Notes: generated from the letters alone by a model not told the origin. A stretch of 9,007 nt of DNA from Myxococcales bacterium (GCA_030622585.1 JAUXFZ010000068.1:1-9007); one strand, 5' to 3'. Shown: positions 1 through 7,103, counted from the stretch's first letter. Made by a program: numbers and translations.

Positions 1-16
1 GAGTAAAACCCGGACA

Positions 17-2428
17 TCACTCGGCGGCTTCGACCGACCCTTCGAGCGGCTCGAAGCGAACGCCGTCTGCACCGCCCACCGCGAGGATGCGATCTCCTCG
101 CCGGAAGTCGCCGCCAAGAATTGCGGCCGCCAGCGGGGCCTCGACCATACGCCCGATCGCGCGGCGCATCGGGCGCGCGCCAAGCTCGGCATCGTATCCG
201 CCAAGCGCTAGCAGCGTATCGATCGCGGTGGCATCAACGCTGAGCTCGACTCCTTGTCGCTCGCGAAGCTGCCGCACCACGGCCGCAACCATGCGGGTGG
301 CGATTTCACGGACCTCATCTCGACTGAGTGGGCCGAAGAACAACGGCTCGTCGATGCGGTTCCAGAGCTCGGGCGGGAGCGCGCGACGCGCAGCTTCCAT
401 GGCTGCCGAGAAGCCGTCCTCCGATCCTGCCGAGGCGTCCCGGAAACCAATCGACCCGGAGCCGCGCTGCGAGTGCTCCGCCCCGAGGTTGGAAGTCATG
501 ACGATGATCGTGTGGGTGCAATCGACGGTCCGCCCTTTGCCGTCGGTCAGTCGGCCGTCTTCGAGGAGCGGCAGCAACGACTGGAGCACGTCCATGTGGG
601 CCTTTTCGATCTCGTCGAGCAAGACGAGCTGGTAGGGCCGATGGCGTATCGCCTCGGTGAGCATACCGCCGGTCTCGTGGCCGATGTAGCCAGGAGGCGC
701 ACCGATCAACTTGGCCACAGCGTGAGACTCGCTGAGCTCGCTCATGTCGACGCGAGTCATCGGGCACCCCATGAAGAAGAGCTCGTTGAGGGCGCGAGCG
801 GTCTCGGTCTTGCCGACGCCGGTGGGGCCGAGGAACAAGAACGTGGCAAGCGGTCGCTGTCCGTGGAAACCGGCAGCTCCTTTGCGCAGCGCATCCGAGA
901 CCCGGGTCATGACGTCGAGGTGACCGACGACATGCTCCGCGAGGTGCTGCTCGAGCTCGAGGAGCTTCTGTGCATCGGTCACCAACAGCCGCTCGACCGG
1001 GACGCGCGCCTTTTCTGCCACGACCTGTGCCACGGCTTTGCGATCGACGAGCGATCCGCCACGTCGGCGTGTTCGCGCGCCCGCCAGGTCCAGGAGACCG
1101 ATCGCCTTATCGGGAAGTGTCTGCTCCGGCATGTACCGCACCGAGAACTCGACGGCGGACTCGACCGCGGACGGTTCGTACGCGATGCCATGGTGAACCT
1201 CGTAACGAGGCGCGATCCCGCGCAGAATCTCGATGGCGTCTTCGGGAGCTGGCTCCTCAACGTGAATCGGCGAGAAGCGGCGCGCGAGGGCCGCGTCTCG
1301 CTCAACGTACTTGCGGTACTCGACATCGGTGGTCGCGCCGATGCAGGGTAGCTCACCCCGCGCAAGCGACGCCTTGAGCTCGTGCGCAAGGTCGTCCGGC
1401 GCGTCTCCTCCGATGAACAGCGTGTGCACCTCATCGATGAAGAGCACGATCTTGCCGTTCGCGCGCTTCACTTCGAACTGGAGCCGCCGCATACGTTCCG
1501 AGAGCGCGCCGCGCACCCCTGTCCCGGAAACCAACCCCCCGGCGGAAAGCTCGACGAGGATCGTGCCTTCAAGCCCGCGCACCCCTTGGCCGCCTTGCGC
1601 CAGTCTTCGCGCGAGCCCTTCGACGATAGCGGTCTTACCTACGCCCGGCGGTCCCACGAGAATGGGATTGTTCGAGCGCCTGCGAGCCAACACGTCGAGG
1701 AGTCGCTCGATCTCGTCGTCGCGACCGATCACCTCGTCGATGCGCCCCAACGAGGCCATCTCCGTCAGGTTGCGCCCGAGCTTGGCAAGCATCGGATACT
1801 TGCCAGCATCGAGAGCGAATGGCGATGACGAAGGAACGATCAGCTCGTCCTCGGATGTGTCGAGAGGCGCTTCGATCATGGGCTCGTCTTGTGGTTTCTC
1901 GACACGCAGCTCGATCAGCGGTGTGGGCTCCGCCGCTCGACGCGCGGACGGACGGGAGGGATTCACGCCGGGCTTCGCCGGGAGCGATACGGCGGGCCTG
2001 ATGTAGGTGGAGGTTGGCGCCGTGTGGAGGTCTTCGGGTTGGAGGGAGCTCCGCACCGCCTCCTGCACACTGCGGGAGCTCGCGCCGATCAGCTCGAGGC
2101 TACGTTGGGCCGCGCTCCGGGAGTCGCGCGCAATGGCGAGCAGCAGATGCGCAGGAAGCACCTCCGTGGCCGCGGTGGCCTTGGCAAGCCGATACGCTCG
2201 CTCCACCGCCCGTTCGAGCGCGCTCGTCGGTTCCAAGTCCACCACCCGAATCGCGCTCAGGAGATCGCTCTCCCTGACCCCGAGCTGAGATAGGAGCTTT
2301 CCCATCGGCCCGGCGGCCTGCAGCATGACGAGCAACAGATAGGCCGTGGATGGGGTTTGCGCGCGCCTCTGCGCCTCGCGCTGCGCGCGCGCGACTAGTC
2401 CTTTAACACCCCCACCGACCGTCGTCAT
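17..2428 (-). CDS. clpA: ClpA-type ATP-dependent Clp protease ATP-binding subunit (double AAA+ unfoldase)
   Basis: This 803-aa Hsp100 unfoldase is expected to thread substrates into ClpP in the cytoplasm. Residues 1-130 resemble a two-repeat Clp N domain. Residues about 131-215 form a Pro/Ser/acidic linker, longer than in E. coli ClpA. AAA1 has Walker A GPPGVGKT (259-266), Walker B with D332-E333 and arginine finger R383/R384. AAA2 has Walker A GPTGVGKT (534-541), Walker B with D605-E606, pore loop GYIG (580-583), finger R691 and sensor-2 GARPMRR (750-756). There is no ClpB/ClpV middle coiled coil and no ClpC UVR domain between the AAA modules. An IGF tripeptide at 660-662 sits where ClpA has its ClpP-docking loop. 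The first pore loop is odd: the usual KYRG reads GVRG (304-307). The ATG at 2428 has GGAG four bases upstream. No clpS lies next to the start. ClpA rather than ClpC is my best reading. Confidence 0.9.
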   Translation of the reverse strand: MTTVGGGVKGLVARAQREAQRRAQTPSTAYLLLVMLQAAGPMGKLLSQLGVRESDLLSAIRVVDLEPTSALERAVERAYRLAKATAATEVLPAHLLLAIARDSRSAAQRSLELIGASSRSVQEAVRSSLQPEDLHTAPTSTYIRPAVSLPAKPGVNPSRPSARRAAEPTPLIELRVEKPQDEPMIEAPLDTSEDELIVPSSSPFALDAGKYPMLAKLGRNLTEMASLGRIDEVIGRDDEIERLLDVLARRRSNNPILVGPPGVGKTAIVEGLARRLAQGGQGVRGLEGTILVELSAGGLVSGTGVRGALSERMRRLQFEVKRANGKIVLFIDEVHTLFIGGDAPDDLAHELKASLARGELPCIGATTDVEYRKYVERDAALARRFSPIHVEEPAPEDAIEILRGIAPRYEVHHGIAYEPSAVESAVEFSVRYMPEQTLPDKAIGLLDLAGARTRRRGGSLVDRKAVAQVVAEKARVPVERLLVTDAQKLLELEQHLAEHVVGHLDVMTRVSDALRKGAAGFHGQRPLATFLFLGPTGVGKTETARALNELFFMGCPMTRVDMSELSESHAVAKLIGAPPGYIGHETGGMLTEAIRHRPYQLVLLDEIEKAHMDVLQSLLPLLEDGRLTDGKGRTVDCTHTIIVMTSNLGAEHSQRGSGSIGFRDASAGSEDGFSAAMEAARRALPPELWNRIDEPLFFGPLSRDEVREIATRMVAAVVRQLRERQGVELSVDATAIDTLLALGGYDAELGARPMRRAIGRMVEAPLAAAILGGDFRRGDRILAVGGADGVRFEPLEGSVEAAE

Positions 2429-2521
2429 CGAGCTCCGTTCCTGGGTCGGAGTTAGCGGTCAGCGCCTCGGGGGACAACTTTTCGGCGGGCGCCGCGACGA
2501 GGGGGAGTCAAAATCCTACAT

Positions 2522-2559
2522 TTGACCACCTTATCACCCTGTCACTGTAAAGTTACAAT
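2522..2559 (+). promoter_or_regulatory. Candidate promoter and small palindrome upstream of the exported-protein/holA pair
   Basis: Two overlapping sigma70-like arrangements are visible. One is TTATCA (2531-2536), a 17-bp spacer and TACAAT (2554-2559). The other is TTGACC (2522-2527), a 17-bp spacer and CTGTAA (2545-2550). Both lie just upstream of the GTG start at 2598. The inverted repeat TGTAA-AG-TTACA (2546-2557) overlaps both -10 candidates and could be an operator. This stretch is clearly more AT-rich than its surroundings. The rest of the divergent spacer (2429-2597) shows no convincing minus-strand promoter for clpA. Assignment is by motif only. Confidence 0.45.
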
Positions 2560-2597
2560 TGCTAGCCTGTTCCTGGACCACAACCCAGGAGCAAGCT

Positions 2598-3134
2598 GTG
2601 AATCTACGCCTCGCACTCGTCGCAACCACCTTGGCAGCGATCGTTTCGTCGGTGACCCCTTGGCAGGGCGCCGACGCCTCACAGGGCCTCAAGGCGCGGA
2701 TCTATCTCACACAAAAAGGGGTTCCCCGCTCACTCTCCGAGACGGGCGTCATTCGCTTCGCTCAGTCGCACAAGGCCACGCGCCTTCGCGAAACCGGCGA
2801 TGTCCCGATCGAGGATCGGCAGTGGCGGGCGACCCTCGTGGCCAACTTCAACAGGCCGGTGGGCGAGTCCGAGTTCGAGGTCCTGTTCTACGACATTCAG
2901 ACCGCCGAACGAAGGTTCATCGCCCCGACGATGACGGTCTTCCTCAGCGATCGGAATCAGCGCACGATCGTCCACAAACTGCGGCTCAATCGCCCTCAGT
3001 TCGAGCCCAATCGGCGCCTCGAGATGGTGGTCACGGTCCGGCGGCAAGAGGTCGGTCGTTACCGCTTTCAAATTCTCGGAGACAGAGTACAACACAGTGG
3101 CGAAGTCACCTTCTCGGATGACGAAGCCCGCTGA
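2598..3134 (+). CDS. Uncharacterised exported protein, first gene of a pair with holA
   Basis: I do not recognise this 178-aa protein. The GTG start at 2598 is chosen because AGGAG (2587-2591) lies six bases upstream; the frame is open a little further, to a TTG at 2559, but that start has no such site and would put 13 residues before the signal. Residues 1-27 look like a Sec signal peptide: a short basic N-end (MNLR), a hydrophobic core to about residue 20, and an ADA|S cleavage site at 27/28. There is no lipobox cysteine and no later membrane helix, so a soluble periplasmic or secreted product of about 150 residues is expected. The mature part alternates hydrophobic and charged residues as a beta-rich fold would (for example EFEVLFYDI, RLEMVVTVRR and RYRFQIL), is rich in Arg, and ends acidic. 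It lies 3 nt before holA. In E. coli the gene before holA is lptE, an outer-membrane lipoprotein, but I see no LptE features here. Confidence 0.8.
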   Translation: MNLRLALVATTLAAIVSSVTPWQGADASQGLKARIYLTQKGVPRSLSETGVIRFAQSHKATRLRETGDVPIEDRQWRATLVANFNRPVGESEFEVLFYDIQTAERRFIAPTMTVFLSDRNQRTIVHKLRLNRPQFEPNRRLEMVVTVRRQEVGRYRFQILGDRVQHSGEVTFSDDEAR

Positions 3135-3137
3135 GTA

Positions 3138-4139
3138 GTGCCAAGCCTCCATGATGTCAGCAAGAGGGCCCGCGAAGGCTCCCTCGACCCGGTTTACGTT
3201 CTGGTCGGAACGGAGCACCTGCTCGTCGAGCGCGCGGTCGATGCGGTGCGCCGAGCGGTCGACTCGATGGGAGCGCCCGGCTTCAACTTCGACGTGTTCG
3301 ACGGCAAAGGCCTCGACGCGGCACGCGTGATCTCAGCGGCGCGTACGCTCCCCATGATGGCCGATACGCGCCTGGTGCTGCTGCGCCACGTCGATGCGAT
3401 GACGCCCACCGAGCAGACGAATCTCGCGGCATACCTGAGCGATCCCTGCGATTCCACATGCTTGCTCGTCACTGCGACCAAGCTCGACGGTCGCGCCAAG
3501 CTGTCCAAAGCAGCCAAGAAGGCGGGGGTTCTCATCGAAGCCAAGCCGCTTCGCGGGCGCGAGTTGCAGGAGTTCATCCGCGCAGAAGCCACGGCCCGAG
3601 AGCACAACATCGCGCCGCAGGCGATCGAGGCGCTCCTCGACGCGGTGGGTGATGATCTCGCCGCGATCGACGACGCCGTGGAACGGCTGTCGCTATTCGT
3701 CGGCGCTGGGCAGCGCATCGACGCGGACGCCGTGATGAGGTGCGTGACGCGTATCCGCGTAGAATCGATTTGGAGCCTGGTCGATGCCATCGGGCTCAAG
3801 GACCGCCGCAAGGGAATCGCCGCCGCACAATCGCTCCTCGACGATCGCGAGCCGCCACTCCGCCTCCTCGCGATGGTGGCGCGACAGCTGCGAATTGTCG
3901 CCCGCATGCGCGAGGCACTGTCCGAGGGCCTGCGCCCCCAAGACGCCGCCAAACGCGCCGGCGCTCCACCGTTCAAAGCCGGCGACCTCACCGAGTCGGC
4001 CCGCCGGTTCACAGCGGCCAGTCTCGGAGACGCGTTCATGCTCATCGCGGAGACCGATCGTGCGCTCAAAGGCAGCAAACGCCCGCCGGACGTGATCCTG
4101 CAGGACGCCGTGCTCCGGCTCTGCGCGGACGGTCGTTGA
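3138..4139 (+). CDS. holA: DNA polymerase III subunit delta
   Basis: This 333-aa protein has the usual length of HolA, the clamp-loader subunit that opens the beta sliding clamp during replication. The N-terminal DPVYVLVGTEHLLVERA (17-33) corresponds to the family's 'YLLYGDEPFLVEEA' start of the degenerate AAA-like domain I. The stretch LPMMADTRLVLLRHVD follows, as in other deltas. The middle carries the typical WSLVDAIGLKDRRKG and PPLRLLAMVARQLRIV helices of the domain II/III boundary. The C-terminal collar region contains DRALKGSKRPPDVILQDAVLRL. As in other deltas there is no functional Walker A. The GTG start lies 3 nt after the upstream stop with no strong Shine-Dalgarno sequence, suggesting translational coupling to the exported-protein gene. 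The stop is 5 nt from the convergent rpsT stop. Confidence 0.95.
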   Translation: MPSLHDVSKRAREGSLDPVYVLVGTEHLLVERAVDAVRRAVDSMGAPGFNFDVFDGKGLDAARVISAARTLPMMADTRLVLLRHVDAMTPTEQTNLAAYLSDPCDSTCLLVTATKLDGRAKLSKAAKKAGVLIEAKPLRGRELQEFIRAEATAREHNIAPQAIEALLDAVGDDLAAIDDAVERLSLFVGAGQRIDADAVMRCVTRIRVESIWSLVDAIGLKDRRKGIAAAQSLLDDREPPLRLLAMVARQLRIVARMREALSEGLRPQDAAKRAGAPPFKAGDLTESARRFTAASLGDAFMLIAETDRALKGSKRPPDVILQDAVLRLCADGR

Positions 4140-4144
4140 CGGCT

Positions 4145-4405
4145 CTAGAGCGCGTTGACCTGGCGGGTCAGCCTGGAAATGTAGCGCGAGCCGGTCTTGC
4201 GATGAAAAATGCCCTTCGACACCGCGCCGTCGATACGGGTCACAGCGTCGATCAGCGCCTTCTTTGCGGAGGCGGAATCGCCTGCCTCGACGGCGGCCCG
4301 GACGCGTTTCACACAGGTGCGCACGTAGGTGCGGATCTGCCGGTTGCGCGCGGTCCGCTTGACTGTCTGACGGACTCGTTTTTTTGCTGAAGCGTGGTTG
4401 GCCAC
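4145..4405 (-). CDS. rpsT: 30S ribosomal protein S20
   Basis: This 86-aa basic protein binds 16S rRNA in the 30S body during early assembly. The N-terminus (M)ANHASAKKRVRQ and the following long Lys/Arg-rich helices match S20, as do the internal SAKKALIDAVTRIDGAVSKG and the C-terminal HRKTGSRYISRLTRQVNAL. The start is GTG at 4405, with GAGGA seven bases upstream. The reading frame stays open upstream to 4744, but that part is antisense to the transporter and has no S20 similarity. E. coli rpsT also uses a non-ATG start (UUG), which is tied to its weak, autoregulated translation, so the GTG may have a similar role. An A7 run (4379-4385 on this strand) lies within the first ten codons. The gene stands alone: divergent from the transporter and convergent with holA. 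Confidence 0.95.
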   Translation of the reverse strand: MANHASAKKRVRQTVKRTARNRQIRTYVRTCVKRVRAAVEAGDSASAKKALIDAVTRIDGAVSKGIFHRKTGSRYISRLTRQVNAL

Positions 4406-4432
4406 TCTAATATCCTCGCCGTAGGGACGCGG

Positions 4433-4461
4433 GTGGTAGCCCTGCCCGGGAGGGCTGTCAA
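4433..4461 (-). promoter_or_regulatory. rpsT promoter (TTGACA-17-TACCAC)
   Basis: Read on the minus strand, a perfect -35 hexamer TTGACA (4461-4456) is followed by a 17-bp spacer and the weak -10 TACCAC (4438-4433). A transcript would begin about 20 nt before the rpsT GTG, leaving room for its Shine-Dalgarno site. The spacer is itself a near-palindrome (plus strand GCCCTGCCCGGGAGGGC, 4439-4455), which could be an operator or simply GC-rich coincidence. Confidence 0.6.
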
Positions 4462-4477
4462 GCCGGTCACAAGAACC

Positions 4478-4506
4478 TTGCCAGTCTCGCTCCCAACAGG
4501 CATACA
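4478..4506 (+). promoter_or_regulatory. Weak candidate promoter for the MMPL transporter
   Basis: TTGCCA (4478-4483), a 17-bp spacer and CATACA (4501-4506) are the best plus-strand match in the divergent spacer. If used, transcription would begin at or next to the GTG at 4512, implying a leaderless message or a later start codon such as the in-frame GTG at 4554. The -10 match is poor, so this is tentative. Confidence 0.25.
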
Positions 4507-4511
4507 CGCTC

Positions 4512-7103
4512 GTGTCCCGACGCCAGGAAACGCTGAATTGGCTTGCTAGGCTCGTGACCGAGCGATGGAAGCTCGTGGTTTGGGCCTGGGTTCTGGTGAC
4601 CCTCGCGTTTGCGACGCAGATCCCCAAACTGACGGCCGATCCGAACCCGGAAAGCCTTCTTTCCTCCTTCGAGGGTGAGGAATACGCGCTCCTGGAACAG
4701 CACTTCGAGGAGTGGTTCGGCAAGCGGCGCACCGCGGTTCTCATCCTGGTCGAGGCCGAGGACGTCCTTTCCCGGCCGACGCTCCAGCAAATTCACGATC
4801 TCTCGCTCTACTTCGCCGAAAGACCCTGGGTCGAGAGAGTCGTCGGGATCACGACGCTCAGCATTCCGCGACGAGTCAAAGTGGCCACAAGCGACGGCGA
4901 TTCTGGGGGCCTAGACGGGCTCGAAGAAGTCGGCGGTGCGGACGACGAAGGTGACCTGGATGACCTGGATGACCTCGACGACCTCGACGACCTCGACGAC
5001 CTCGATGCCCTCGACGATGCGGTAGACGAGACCGACGCCCAGGGCGATCTCGAGGATGACGTGTTCAACGCCCTCCTCGACATCATCGAAAGCGATCCCG
5101 ATCGCTTCCCGGGCGGCATCGCCGAGGTGGGCCCCGCTCTTTCCGCGGAGCTCCAGACGAACCCGATCGTCGATGGCACTGAGGTGACGGAAGAAGAGGC
5201 CGCCGAGCTCGCCAAGGCGATCGCCGGTAATCCACTCCTGGTGGGTCGCCTGATCGACGAGGACCACACCGTGGCTGGCATTGCCCTTCAGCTACCCGAG
5301 CTCGGGCCACGCGAGATGGGCCGGGCGATGGACGAGCTCCGCGAGGGGTTGGAGCGCCCCGAGTTCGAAGACGTCAAAGTGCACGTGGGCGGCCTACCCT
5401 ACCTCCGCAGCGTCATCGTGAGCAAGATGCGCTCCGACAATCTGCGCCTCATTCCACTGACCGTCTTGGTCTGTTTGTTCCTGCTGACCTTGTCGTTCCG
5501 CTGGGTGCCGGGTGTCCTGCTTCCGCTTGGGGCAGTGGGCATCACCGCGATCGTGGTGGTGGGGGGCATGGGGCTCGTCGGCGAACCCATGAACATCCTC
5601 AACAACGTCATCGTGCCCTTGCTGATCATCATAGGCATCAGCGATGCGACACATTTAATTCAGCGCTATCGCGATGAGGCGTGCGCCGATGAAGACGGCG
5701 ACCTCGCTGCGGCCGGGAGACGCACCGTAACCGCGCTCGCGGTGGCCGTCATGCTCACCTCAGCTACGACGGCGGCCGGTCTGGCGTCGCTCGTCGTGTC
5801 GAAGACAGTGATGCTACGGCACTTCGGAATCGTCTCCGCCCTCGGCGTGATGATCTCGTACGTCGTCATCATCACGTTCGTCCCCGCGATTCTCACCCGG
5901 TCCAGTCCACCCAAGCGCGAAGAGGTCCGCCGAGAACGCACGAGCATGTTCACCACCGTGACGAACACCCTGGTGGAGCGACTGCTTCGGTGGCGCTGGG
6001 CCGTACTGGTCGCGACCGCTCTGTTCACGCTGGGCGCAGGCTATGTCGCTAGCCAAATCACGGTCGACCATGCGCTGCTCGATCAGTTCGATGAAAGCGA
6101 CCCAGTTTATACCACCACGCTCCTCCTCGAAGAGAAGCTTGCGGGTGTCCGGCCGCTCGAGGTCGTGCTGGTCAGCACCGAAGAGGACCACTTCATGGAT
6201 CCCGAAGTGATGCAGAGCATCCAGAGAATCCGGAACTGGGCGTCCCTTCGCCCGGAGATCATTCGCACGTCGAGTTACGGCGACATGCTGCGCGAATCGT
6301 ACGCGCTCCTCGCCGACGATCCGAGCGTTCGGTCGGATCGCTTCAAGAGTGCCAAGCAGGTCAAGGGCCTCGTCACCATGATGAACCAGCGCAAACCCAG
6401 CCCGCTGGGCGATTGGCTCACCGAAGATGGTAAGAAGGCGCGCATCCAATTGAAGCTCAGAGACGTCGGCGCGCAGGCGACCATTCGCTTCCTCGACACC
6501 CTCGAAGCGATCATCGAGCTGGAGCTCGGGGACGACGAGACGGTGTCGGTGGCGTTCACGGGAGATGCCTATTCGGGCTCGCGAGGCCAAGCCGCCGTCG
6601 TGAACGACCTGCTCGGAAGCCTGTTTGTCGCCATCCTCGTCATCTTCCTGCTTCTGGCTTTCTTCTTTCGAAGCATTCGGCTGGGGCTACTGAGTATCCC
6701 GCCCAACTTGATCCCTTTGGTCGTTACGATGGCCTACATGGTTTGGCGCGAGATTCCCCTGAACGTCTCGACGGTGATCATTTTTTCGATCAGCCTCGGC
6801 CTTGCGGTCAACGGCACCATTCACGTGCTCGCGCGTTTCCGAGAGGAGATGCACACCGGGATCGGCCGCGAAGCCGCGTTGATTCGCGCCGCGCAAGGCA
6901 CCGGGCGGGCGATCGTGATCTCGTGCGTGACGCTGATGGCCGGCTTTAGCGTGTTGCTCCTCAGCTCCTTCGTCCCCGTTCGGAACTTCGGCGAGCTCAT
7001 CGCCGTCACGATCGGTGGTTGCCTGGTGGCAACGATGATCGTTCTGCCACCACTGCTTCGCGTGGCCGGCGGACATGGCGGGGTGCAGGACTCGAGCGAC
7101 TAG
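4512..7103 (+). CDS. MMPL/RND-superfamily transporter (COG1033-type predicted exporter)
   Basis: This 863-aa inner-membrane protein has the duplicated RND layout. TM1 is about 20-38 and is followed by a large periplasmic loop to about 310. TM2-TM6 lie at about 312-329, 331-354, 361-380, 405-430 and 436-460. TM7 is about 495-515, with a second periplasmic loop to about 700, and TM8-TM12 lie at about 702-720, 722-745, 752-770, 799-818 and 826-848. The TM4 motif GISDATHLIQRYRDE (D378) matches the family's conserved acidic site, a likely proton-relay residue. The matching TM10 motif reads GLAVNGTIH (N767). Loop 1 contains a very acidic Asp-Leu-Asp repeat (148-168). Relatives export lipids, hopanoids or other hydrophobic compounds; the substrate here cannot be told. 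No membrane-fusion or outer-membrane partner is adjacent. The GTG at 4512 has a weak ribosome-binding site; GTG 4554 is possible but would sit immediately before TM1. Confidence 0.9.
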   Translation: MSRRQETLNWLARLVTERWKLVVWAWVLVTLAFATQIPKLTADPNPESLLSSFEGEEYALLEQHFEEWFGKRRTAVLILVEAEDVLSRPTLQQIHDLSLYFAERPWVERVVGITTLSIPRRVKVATSDGDSGGLDGLEEVGGADDEGDLDDLDDLDDLDDLDDLDALDDAVDETDAQGDLEDDVFNALLDIIESDPDRFPGGIAEVGPALSAELQTNPIVDGTEVTEEEAAELAKAIAGNPLLVGRLIDEDHTVAGIALQLPELGPREMGRAMDELREGLERPEFEDVKVHVGGLPYLRSVIVSKMRSDNLRLIPLTVLVCLFLLTLSFRWVPGVLLPLGAVGITAIVVVGGMGLVGEPMNILNNVIVPLLIIIGISDATHLIQRYRDEACADEDGDLAAAGRRTVTALAVAVMLTSATTAAGLASLVVSKTVMLRHFGIVSALGVMISYVVIITFVPAILTRSSPPKREEVRRERTSMFTTVTNTLVERLLRWRWAVLVATALFTLGAGYVASQITVDHALLDQFDESDPVYTTTLLLEEKLAGVRPLEVVLVSTEEDHFMDPEVMQSIQRIRNWASLRPEIIRTSSYGDMLRESYALLADDPSVRSDRFKSAKQVKGLVTMMNQRKPSPLGDWLTEDGKKARIQLKLRDVGAQATIRFLDTLEAIIELELGDDETVSVAFTGDAYSGSRGQAAVVNDLLGSLFVAILVIFLLLAFFFRSIRLGLLSIPPNLIPLVVTMAYMVWREIPLNVSTVIIFSISLGLAVNGTIHVLARFREEMHTGIGREAALIRAAQGTGRAIVISCVTLMAGFSVLLLSSFVPVRNFGELIAVTIGGCLVATMIVLPPLLRVAGGHGGVQDSSD
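4953..5015 (+). repeat. In-frame 9-bp tandem repeat encoding Asp-Leu-Asp units
   Basis: Six consecutive 9-bp units of the form GACCTSGAY run from 4953 to 5006, and a degenerate seventh (GCCCTCGAC) follows to 5015. The first two units use CTG for Leu and the next four CTC, with GAT/GAC alternation at the third codon. Together they encode repeated D-L-D triplets at residues 148-168 of the transporter. Unit length is a multiple of three, so copy-number change would keep the reading frame. Confidence 0.9.

Noticed and set aside
254..1351. Long plus-strand open frame antisense to clpA (365 codons)
   Set aside because: It mirrors the GC-rich codon pattern of the clpA strand, has no recognisable domain, and the opposing frame carries complete AAA+ motifs.
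17..2428. ClpB disaggregase or ClpV (type VI secretion) instead of ClpA
   Set aside because: There is no middle coiled-coil insertion, an IGF ClpP-docking tripeptide is present, and no type VI secretion genes are nearby.
3194..4078. Minus-strand open frame antisense to holA (294 codons)
   Set aside because: Composition is Ser/Arg/Ala-rich as expected for a shadow frame; holA motifs run in the other strand throughout.
4154..4172. Stem-loop TGACC-TGGCG-GGTCA just after the holA stop as a terminator
   Set aside because: The stem is only 5-7 bp with a wobble pair, no U tract follows, and it is coding sequence of rpsT.
4953..5015. CRISPR-like or mobile-element repeat
   Set aside because: Units are 9 bp, contiguous and in frame with no spacers; they are a coding low-complexity repeat. 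No inverted terminal repeats or transposase are present in the window.
5814..6590. Minus-strand open frame antisense to the transporter (258 codons)
   Set aside because: No recognisable motifs and no ribosome-binding context; it lies wholly inside the well-supported transporter.
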